Source of the DNA: Cyanodermella asteris
Taxonomy: Eukaryota > Ascomycota > Lecanoromycetes > Ostropales > Stictidaceae
DNA length: 64,000 bases
Assembly: GCA_900618795.1 (NCBI GenBank)
Contig: UYJD01000007.1
Span: 56,792-120,791 of the forward strand
Direction of reading: 5' to 3'
Shown: one piece after another, positions 53,137 through 61,155 of the stretch
Numbering within the stretch: the first letter of the stretch is position 1
Layout: the number at the start of each line of letters is the position of its first letter
Position numbers and translations under genes: made by a program
The notes under the pieces: model-generated
Databases searched by the model: none
What the model was told of the DNA's origin: nothing
Seen by the model: the letters and a program-made list of their open reading frames with translations, nothing else

Positions 53137-53874
53137 ATGGCGGAAACCGAAACCCAGTCCAAAGAAAGCTCCGCCGGCCTCAACGCCGCCGGCAGCGGAG
53201 CAGCTGCAGGTGGGCTGTCCGCCAACGCAAGCCAGAAATCCGAGTCCAGCAAAGGAAAGCCCCCAAAGCTTAGCAAGAAGGCACCCGCCCAGACCAACGG
53301 CAACGCCAGCGATGAAATCCCCAACGGCCAGGCCGGCGCAGACGCACAAGCCGACGCGGAGGTCGATGGCGCTGCCGATGGGACCGACGCCAGCGAGACA
53401 CCTCAAAAGACCAAGTCCCGACGCCAGAGCCGTGGACGTGGTCGATCCCGCCAACCCGACACGTCCGACGCCGAGAGTGTTCGCTCGGACACGAGTGCCG
53501 CAGCCGGCGGCCGCAGGAAGCGCAACCGGAACAAGGGAACGGCGCAGGCGCAGGCCAACGGAAGTTCTGGAGGTGGACCGCTGCAGGCAGTGGACGAGGT
53601 CGGAGAGACTCTGAACGGGGCTACCGACCAGGCTGGCGAGCTGGTGCAGAACACGGCTGGTAAGGGTGTCGATCAGGTGCAGGACACGGCCGGTAAGGCG
53701 GTGGGCAGTGCGACTGATACTGCGGGCAAGACGCTTGGAGGCCTGACAGACCAGGGCAAGGAGGATGACGGCAAGGATGAACAGTTGAGGTTGAGGCTCG
53801 ATTTGAACTTGGACATTGAGATTCAATTGAAGGCGAAGATACATGGTGACCTGACTCTGGGTCTGCTCAACTGA
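53137..53874 (+). CDS. LEA-like repeat protein with the same conserved C-terminal motif, 245 aa
   Basis: A single ATG-started exon. Residues 1-165 are Ala/Gly/Ser/Lys-rich and disordered, with Arg/Ser patches (SRRQSRGRGRSRQ). Residues 171-203 are three contiguous 11-mers of pattern (N/D)TAGK-x-(V/L)-x4: NTAGKGVDQVQ, DTAGKAVGSAT and DTAGKTLGGLT. This is the periodicity of group 3 LEA proteins and other amphipathic lipid- or desiccation-associated helices. The C-terminus is LRLDLNLDIEIQLKAKIHG then DLTLGLLN, almost the same as the end of the divergent neighbour at 51176-51921. No signal peptide or membrane segment. A stress or membrane-surface role is inference. A 297-codon antisense frame here is a shadow. 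Confidence 0.8.
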   Translation: MAETETQSKESSAGLNAAGSGAAAGGLSANASQKSESSKGKPPKLSKKAPAQTNGNASDEIPNGQAGADAQADAEVDGAADGTDASETPQKTKSRRQSRGRGRSRQPDTSDAESVRSDTSAAAGGRRKRNRNKGTAQAQANGSSGGGPLQAVDEVGETLNGATDQAGELVQNTAGKGVDQVQDTAGKAVGSATDTAGKTLGGLTDQGKEDDGKDEQLRLRLDLNLDIEIQLKAKIHGDLTLGLLN

Positions 53875-54033
53875 GCGCAGCAGAACTTGGCAAGGGACGT
53901 TGAATTTTGTGTATAGTTTGGGTGTCGAATGCAATCCTTCCCTGAAGATCGTGAGCTCAGAGACTGAGCGCGTTCATGAGCTCGACCGGAGCGGCGAATT
54001 GCGAGTAATCTTACTGATACACATTATCACTGC

Positions 54034-55610
54034 TTATCTTGTTGCTCTGAGTTGATCATATCGAAGCACAGACTCCATCAAGATCTGCGCTCCATTGGCA
54101 CAGTCCTCCTGCGCACAGTATTCCTCTGGATGGTGACTGACGCCTTTCCTGCACGGCACAAATATCATCGCAGTCGGCGCGTGCTTGCTCGTAAAAACGC
54201 TGTCGTGGCCTAAGCATGCTGTCAGCACCATGAACTGGTCTTCACCTCTGTACGTACCTGCTCCTGACTGTAGCTCAGCATGGCTGTCACCAAAGTTTTC
54301 GGTGGCACTCTCACGGATGCACGCAAGGCAGGACGGATCGAATTGTATAGCGTCGCTGGGAAATGTCTCCTTCATGCTGACCTGAACGCCCGGCGACGCA
54401 TCCTGGATCGAGGCCCAGCTCTTCCGGATACCATCGAGTGTCGTGTCACGAATTTCGTTACTCGATCCTCTGACATCCAGACTGAATTCCACAAGGCCTT
54501 CGATCGGTCAGTCGCGAGGATAATCGACATAGTGGCATGATACTCACCAGGAACGGTGTTGACACTGCCTGGAAACGCTTTGAATATGCCTGTGCTTGCA
54601 AGCGCCTTGTTCTTCCTCGCAACTTGATGAGACGCTTCGATGAGCCGAGCCGCCGTCAACAATGCGTCCAATCTAGCATCAAATGGCGTCGTCCCAGTAT
54701 GACAGTCGCGGCCTTCAACCTTGACATCAAACCACTTGTATGCCTGCACGCCCGTGACTATCCCAATCTTCTGTCCTGCATTTTCCAACCTCGGTCCCTG
54801 CTCAATATGGAGCTCAAAATGAGCGCCAATCGGCATAGCTTCAAAAGATGCGGGTGTATCTCCAAGATACCCAATACGCCTCAATTCCTCCTTGACCGTG
54901 CGGCCCCCTCCACCTACCTCAACCAGATTGTGAGCATCCTCGAGCGCGATCTTGCCGGCCCAGACCCCCGAAGCCATCATGCTCATGGGGAATCGTGCTC
55001 CTTCTTCATTCGTCCAATTGATCACGCCCACGGGTAGATCTGTCTCAACTTTATTGTCTTCCAACGTTCGCAGCATCTCGATACCGGCGCAGACGCCCAA
55101 GATTCCATCGTAGCGTCCACCCGTCGGCTGCGTATCGAGGTGAGATCCGGCGAACGTAGCCGGTCCAGACCGCTTGCCGGGACGTACGGCGAAGATGTTG
55201 CCGATGTTGTCGACGGTCACTCGACAGCCGAGAGACTTGGTAGTTGCAACGAACCAGTCTCGGGCTTGTTTGTCGGTGTCGGATAAGCTCAGGCGGAACA
55301 TGCCCGTTTCATGATCCTCGCTAGAAGCGTGTTAGATGAGAGCCCCCTCAACGAAGCCGCGAATGGACAGATGTCTCTCGTACGAGATGGCATATTGACG
55401 GCATGAACGAGAATTGAATCTGACGCACTTTCCCCAACGTTTGCCTGTGCCCCATTGGCATGTGTAGTGGATATCTTCCCAAAGCCGTTGTCCATTGACC
55501 TTGAGACCTCGCGGAACAACCGATTTTGCATATGAGCGACATGATGAGCTTAGTCTCAGTGATGGTGTCCGAGTCACACGCCGGCTAGTATTGGCCAGTA
55601 TTGTTGCCAT
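54034..55610 (-). CDS. M20-family amidohydrolase (hydantoinase/carbamoylase type), 456 aa
   Basis: There are four exons, 55610-55429, 55320-54548, 54497-54258 and 54209-54034, with phases matching at all three junctions (KRWG|NEDHETG, NTVPG|LVEFSLD, SGAG|HDSVF). Metal-binding residues of the di-zinc M20 site are all present: GSHLDTQ, GGRYDGILGV, NEEGARF, the dimer-domain HIEQGP and HHPEEY. This family includes N-carbamoyl-L-amino-acid hydrolases, beta-ureidopropionases and allantoate amidohydrolases, which release ammonia and CO2 from carbamoyl compounds. The N-terminal ~30 residues (MATILANTSRRVTRTPSLRL) are Arg/Ser-rich without acids and could be a mitochondrial targeting peptide. Substrate not decided. 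Confidence 0.9.
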
Positions 55611-56403
55611 TGTGAGTTGTTGCAGGTTACATCAATAGCCAAATCCAAATTGCGATTTGAGGAATGAGAACTCACAGCGCACATCCAGTAGATTCAACAG
55701 CAAGTATACAAAGGAGAGAGAAGCCAGCACAAATTACAAGATAGACATGAACATCGCCTGGGAGGACCTCTTTGCGTGGACGACGTGACTGTGGGGCTTT
55801 GAAGGTGGAGAGGAGTCTTGGAGCCGTCCTGAAGAGGAAGGTAATCGTTCATCAACGACTCTACGCAACTGAGAATTGGTAAAGCCGTCAATTTGGTTCT
55901 AGACTGATAGGCTCGATTACTTGTGCAATGAGATGTGTTTGCTTTTTCAGGAAGCATGGTTTCAAGCCCCCGAACGGTGACCACTGACTCGAAGCTCATG
56001 ACATACTCTAACGCAGGACAATGGAGAGGGCACAATGTAGGCGCTTGTCTTCAGGGCCTCATCGATTTTACCGTGTGCCTCAACTTCTGGTTTGGTGATC
56101 TCTTCCTTGATGCGCGCGCTGCGCGGTAGGCTCCACGTCAAGATAAGACCAGTTCCCGAGGTCTCAAACCACGAAGCACCACACTACGAATACGATTCGT
56201 GAACGAGGACGAGCAGAAAGTACGCAATTGGCCCTCAAGTCGTAAGGTTTGCCAGTGGTCATGAATCATTTTCTCATTCGAGCTAGTGCTCATATTGAGC
56301 TGATATGAACCGATTTGCGCCGACCAAAACCCTGGCCTTTTTTCCGCTGCTGGGATTTCCTCCCGCGTTGAAAGTCATGCTATAGCATATGACTTTTGCT
56401 CGC
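55611..56403. other. Intergenic
   Basis: Promoter of the amidohydrolase gene and 3' flank of the eS10 gene. Nothing else recognised. Confidence 0.5.
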
Positions 56404-57055
56404 TTAAGATGGAGGAGCATCACCGCGGCCACGTCCACGGCCCATGCCACCACGGAAGCTGGGGTTGAACTCGCCAGGGGCGCCACCCTCCTTGCCCTCA
56501 CCAGCGTCACGGCGTCTGTATCCTCCCTCGCGATCGCCGCGGTCACCACGGGGACCACCACGTCCACGGGGACGGTCGTCGCCGAGCATGCCACGGGGCG
56601 GGGCGTGCGAGCGCTGCTGCTTGACGTGGGTAGCGGGGACAATCTCAGCGGGGACGTGGAGCCACTCGCGGAGGTAGTCGAGACCCTCGGGGGTGAGGGT
56701 GTAGTAGTAGTACTGCCACGAGAACTGGGTCTTGAGGTAGCCGCGCGAGGTCAGGGACTGGCAAGCCTTGATGACCTGAATGCTCTGTTAGTGGACGGCG
56801 TTGTAAATGTGGGATGGCCGTGCACGTACGTAGAGGTTCTTGACATCGATGTCGCCATGTTTGGGCAGGTTGTAGTCTTTCTTGGCCACGAGGACACCCT
56901 CTGTAAAATGATCAGTGAGCTGTCGACGCTGCTCTTTCGTCCACCATATGCATACCACGGAAGATGTACTCGTGGATCTTCTTGCGGTCGGCCTTGGGAA
57001 TAAGCCTGCACAAGTTAGCGATCGATGTCTGTACAGCAGTATGTAGTACCTACAT
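56404..57055 (-). CDS. rps10: 40S ribosomal protein S10 (eS10), 164 aa
   Basis: There are four exons, 57055-57054, 57005-56956, 56900-56830 and 56775-56404. The first coding exon is just the AT of the start codon. An intron with GTAGGT donor, GCTAAC branch and GTGCAG acceptor joins it to G-CTT-ATT, giving MLIPKADRKKIHEYIFREG. The protein then reads VLVAKKDYNLPKHGDIDVKN and LYVIKACQSLTSRGYLKTQF, the invariant winged-helix core of eS10, and ends in an Arg/Gly-rich tail (RGRGGPRGDRGD). Length and exon phases are normal for the family. It is a component of the small-subunit head near the mRNA entry. It shares a 312-bp divergent promoter with the SDE2 gene. Confidence 0.95.
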
Positions 57056-57367
57056 CGTGGCGGCGAGTCTCCGGCGTGTTTCGTGAGATCGCTTGCGACC
57101 ACGGCGGAAAATTGAATTGAAGTTGTTGATGGTAGGGCACTCGATATCCACTCCAACCGAGGATTGACTATTTGTGGGCGCCAAGATTTTGAGTCCTAAC
57201 TCCGTGATAGGAGCGACAGCTCCGTTCCAGCGCGGCGGAAGCCGGCATCTACTCCGCTGCTCTCTTCCTCCAAACTTGCGACTCTCATTGTCATCGACCA
57301 TCGACCATCGCGCAACGCAGCCCGTGGGCCGTCTACGAATCTCAAGATCACCGTTCTGACAATCGAC
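57056..57367. promoter_or_regulatory. Bidirectional promoter of rps10 and sde2
   Basis: Only 312 bases separate the two start codons, so both genes must be driven from here. A short tandem CATCGAC repeat lies near 57293-57309 beside the sde2 start. No clear TATA box, as expected of ribosomal-protein promoters. Confidence 0.75.
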
Positions 57368-58249
57368 ATGGAGTCCCCAATGATCAACGTGCTCATCAGC
57401 TCCTTTCCCGGTCTTGGGCTTCCCGCGACACTCTCTCTCCCTACACCAGCCTCCCAAAGCATCGAAGATCTTACCTCACGTATACATATATTAATACCGT
57501 CTCTCGACAGCCGGCTCATCCTCACGACATCACGAAATAAACAGCTCGTCGCGTCCTCGCGTTCGCCAATTTCAACACTGCTCGCTGAGAATGACAACAT
57601 TCTGTCTTTGCGCCTCAGTGTCCCATTATGTGGTGGCAAGGGTGGATTTGGCTCTCAGCTCAGGGCTGCCGGCGGGCGCATGACATCAAAACGAAGGAAG
57701 AATCAAGGCGAACAGAATGGCTCGTCGAGAAATCTGGATGGCAGACGGCTGAGAACAGTCAATGAAGCCAAGGCACTTGCCGAATACTTAGCTACAAAAC
57801 CTGAGATGGACAAAAAGCAGAAGGAGGCACGGCGAAAGAGATGGGAGCAGGTCATCGAGGCTGCTGAACGCAAGGAAGAGGAGATCAAGAACGGCAGCAA
57901 AGGGAGGGTCGACGGCCAGTGGGTGGAAGATAAGGAGGATGCTAGCGAACGTACCCGCGAGGCAGTGAGAGCCGCCATGGCTAGCGGTAGCTACCACGAC
58001 ACAACCTTTACGAAAGAGGACGCCACAGAACGTATGGAGGAGAAGACTTCAGGCTCCGAGAGTGGCCGCGAAGCCAGCACCGAATCTCAACCAACCAGTC
58101 CAGAGGAGCCGACAGGTAAAGGAAAGGGAAAGGCCAAAGAGCCATCGAGAGCCTTTTTCGGCTGGGATGAAGATGACGAGTTTATGAGCGACGAAGACGA
58201 AGAAGATGACGAGGGTAGCGAAGTTCCGAAGGCCAAAGACACTGCATAA
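57368..58249 (+). CDS. sde2: SDE2, ubiquitin-fold splicing and genome-maintenance factor, 293 aa
   Basis: A single ATG-started exon. Residues 1-90 form a ubiquitin-like fold ending in the processing site CGG~KGG (Gly89-Gly90~Lys91). In fission yeast this is cut by ubiquitin hydrolases to release an active Sde2 starting with Lys. The conserved GGFGSQLRAAGGRMTSKRRK block follows, then a charged helical region with the RTVNEAKALAEYLA segment. The acidic Asp/Glu-rich C-terminus is DEDDEFMSDEDEEDDE. Activated Sde2 joins the spliceosome, aids splicing of selected introns and supports telomere silencing. All the features needed for processing are present. It acts in the nucleus. Confidence 0.92.
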   Translation: MESPMINVLISSFPGLGLPATLSLPTPASQSIEDLTSRIHILIPSLDSRLILTTSRNKQLVASSRSPISTLLAENDNILSLRLSVPLCGGKGGFGSQLRAAGGRMTSKRRKNQGEQNGSSRNLDGRRLRTVNEAKALAEYLATKPEMDKKQKEARRKRWEQVIEAAERKEEEIKNGSKGRVDGQWVEDKEDASERTREAVRAAMASGSYHDTTFTKEDATERMEEKTSGSESGREASTESQPTSPEEPTGKGKGKAKEPSRAFFGWDEDDEFMSDEDEEDDEGSEVPKAKDTA

Positions 58250-58726
58250 TTGCCGCAAGAGAGGCTTGGCTATTTTTGGGTAAAATGTGCTTCCAGCGAT
58301 GGTGTTTGGCGTTATTTATCTACGACACCTGGTCGGTATGGAGTTCTCCAGAAGCTCGGAAGGAATTGAGTACGAGTCGCAGTCTTTGACTTCGTCGTTC
58401 GATCGTGCAAACCACTGAGTGCTGGAAGTAAAATTGCGTATTGATACCAGCTTTGTACGCAGAGAACCTCGGTGCAAGCCTACCACCAGCAAAAAGTCTA
58501 GCTCGCACGAAATATCTGATTCAAATACGTAGAGCTCGCACGTTAGTCCATCTAGCTGCAGGGCGAATGTGGAGCAGCTGATGAATTGTGGTAGTTGCGA
58601 AAGCTCGGACCATACATGATGCTGCCCATGCATACGCTCCGCAATACAATTCCTTCGCTGATGAACATCACACCTCACACTACCTAGCACCATTATCCGG
58701 TCGCTCACGCTGCATTGATCTCCAAC
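58250..58726. other. Intergenic
   Basis: 3' flank of sde2 and promoter of the GET2-like gene. Nothing else seen. Confidence 0.5.
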
Positions 58727-59723
58727 ATGGCCGACGCAGAGACGCCTACACAGCGCGCAGCTCGACTGCGCCGTGAGAAGAGGGAAGCCAAGGGCGCCGA
58801 CCGCCTAAGCAAGATCACCAACGTCTCAGGCCGACAGCAAGATCTCCAGCGCAAGTCTACTCCGGGATCCTCCCACAAGACATTTGTAACCTAGTCCTCC
58901 TAACTCTCTCCCTACAGCCCAGCCCACACAAGTCTCATCTCACGATCTCGACCCGCCCGAAATCGACATCTCCCGCACCCCACCAACGTTCACTTCCCCC
59001 AGCTCATCTATTCCCGCAACTGCCGACTCCAGCGAGGAAGCACAACTCCGCGCCTTCCTCCGAAGCCAACAGACCGCAGGCGACGGCCAACAAGACCCCT
59101 TTCGAGCTCTCATGCAGCAGGCACAGCAGGGCCAGCAAGGCGGTAATGGCACCAACCCGGACGGCAACGACCCCATGATGCAGATGTTGCAACAAATCTT
59201 TCAACCGCCGCCGGGAACCTCATCGCCAATTCCGGGCGCTGCGGGTACGCAGGGAGGTCCGCCCGATGGACTTCCACCGGGACTGGCTGCCCTCCTCGGC
59301 GGCGCTGGTGGTGGTGGTGGCCCGGGACAACAGGCACAAGCCCCTTCTACATCTGGCTACATCTGGAGGATCGTCCACGCGGTTTTCAGCTTATTACTGG
59401 GGGCGTACGTTGCGTTCGTGCTGCCCTTTGACGGTTCGAGGAGTGAACGGGAGAGTCCGTTGGTGCAACCGCAGTCAATCTTTTGGATCTTCGCCACGGT
59501 CGAGTTGGGGTTGCAAAGTGCGAGGTACATGCTGGATAAAGGGGCGGGGGTGCCGAGTGGATGGGTTGGTACTGTGGCAGGCTTCTTGCCGCCACCTTAT
59601 GGAAACCACGTGAGACTGGCGATGAGGTATAGTGGATACTGGACAACATTGTCTGAAGACGCGCTGGTTGTGGTGTTCGTGCTCGGCGCAGTTGCATGGT
59701 GGAAGGGCAAGGTAGAGACGTGA
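58727..59723 (+). CDS. get2: GET complex subunit 2-like membrane protein, ~309 aa
   Basis: Begins MADAETPTQRAARLRREKRE, the basic N-terminal motif by which Get2/CAML binds the Get3 ATPase. A Gln/Gly/Pro-rich linker follows. Three hydrophobic segments lie near the C-terminus (WRIVHAVFSLLLGAYVAFVL, IFWIFATVELGLQSARY, ALVVVFVLGAVAWW), the topology of Get2. It would be the ER receptor for tail-anchored proteins, together with Get1. The first junction is ambiguous. I favour a GC-AG intron 58851-58917 (GCAAGT ... CCTAAC ... CCCTACAG), because it is the only one that keeps phase at a strong acceptor with a normal length of 67 bases. A GT-AG alternative, 58886-58922, is only 37 bases long. Confidence 0.82.
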
Positions 59724-60273
59724 ATCGGAGCTGGCTTTACTGCTGATTAATCATGGTGGTACTCTTTATCTGATGAATAGATCCGAGTAAGCGGGCACAA
59801 AAGGTGCACAGCCGAATCATCAGGATTCCGGTCAGCGAGAAAAGGATGTTGTCTTTGCCATCACTGAGTTTCTTAAATCTAGCGAGCCCAATCGTGGCCC
59901 CCTCTCAGTTGGAGTTTATCGAGCTCGAAGTGATCACCACTCAGATTGAGGTTTTTAAATTTATTCATCGTCCCTTTCATTCCTTTCTCTCGTCAACAGC
60001 GCTCGTATTCCAAGCTATGTACAATATACAAATGCTGAGAGCTGCCTCGTCTTGTCCCCGTCCGTTTTGGTATGTACAATGCCACGCTCCACACATATCG
60101 ACAAGCCGTTAGACTAGGTGGTCTGTGTCCATGTAGACCACCAGTGTTGAGCAGTCCTGTTCACAATCGCCGTCGCCGTCGAATCGCTGTCCATCGAAGG
60201 TACCCAGACTCCGGAGTGAATGCATGCCGCTCCTATTTATCGTTCTACCAGTCCTCATTACACGACATTCACC
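59724..60273. other. Intergenic between convergent genes
   Basis: 3' flanks of the GET2-like and CFEM genes. Nothing else recognised. Confidence 0.5.
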
Positions 60274-61155
60274 TCACAGCCACGCGACCAGTCCCGCAAG
60301 TGCGCTGAGGAAACCCGCCATACCAGACAAGGAAACGAAGGGAACGTTTGAGATAGCATCAGCTTGGTAGCTCGATGATGTTCGCGACAAGTTGCCTGTC
60401 TGAAGAGGCGCGTTGTTTGCGGAGATGCAGCTGCACAACTGAGCAGCAGCCGACTGAACCAGCAGCGCAGTGGTAGTACCACAGGCACTGATGACTGGCG
60501 TGGAAGCGATGTTTTGCAACTCGTTGTATCGGCCGCACTGGCACTGGAAATCGAAATCACCGCAGCCCTGGAGGGAGTGTGCGATGCTCTGCAGGACTGG
60601 AGTTCCACAAGGTGGAATGGCCAGACCGTAGCTGACGCAGAGCTTGTTGGCGCTGGGGTTGATGCCTGCAGTCGTTCGTGTGACTTGCGCACTGTCAGGT
60701 ACCTTGGTGGGGCCTCCATACGAGTAGCACTCGCAAATAGACTGAGCGCCGGATTGAACGTCAAGGGCAGTCGCGGGTCCACAGGCGGTTAGGACGCCGC
60801 TGTAAATGATGCTCTGAATGCTGGCCGAATGGCTGCACTGACAAGCGAGATCTGTGAGCGCGCATTGGAAAGAGGCCGCACCGGCCGATGTGAGAAGGTT
60901 GAACTGGGACTCGTCAGCAAATTGGGCTCATGTGCAAATGGCAGTCGAACGTACACCGCACTGGGGAATGGCCGTAATCAAGCCCAGACACGCAAGTGCA
61001 GCAGAGTCTTGGGAACGCGCAGCAGAAGTGACCTGGCTCCCACCACTGGCAGCACCAGCACCACTTGCCATGGAGGTGACTCTCAAGGTGCTGGACTGGG
61101 CGGACGCGATACCAGCCAAGCCTGCGACGGCGGCGACAATCGAGAAGGTCTTCAT
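60274..61155 (-). CDS. Secreted GPI-type protein with two CFEM domains, 278 aa
   Basis: There are two exons, 61155-60955 and 60909-60274. The 45-base intron (GTACGT...GACGAG) removes a stop and joins Q-C-G|S-Q-F. A signal peptide (MKTFSIVAAVAGLAGIASAQ) is followed by two tandem eight-cysteine CFEM modules, ~residues 50-125 and ~150-225. Both show the CFEM spacing, with CALTDLACQC in the first and CGDFDFQCQC in the second, and each ends in a paired Cys (ICEC, LCSC). A Ser-rich stretch and a hydrophobic tail (FLSALAGLVAWL) fit a GPI-anchor signal. CFEM proteins bind haem or act at the plant-fungus or cell-wall surface. The haem-axial Asp is plausible in the second domain (GDFDF) and less so in the first (LTDLA). 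Confidence 0.85.

Noticed and set aside
53041-53934. 297-codon antisense frame over the LEA-like gene
   Set aside because: It is a shadow of a Gly/Ala/Ser-rich gene; the plus strand has the conserved C-terminal motif and repeats.
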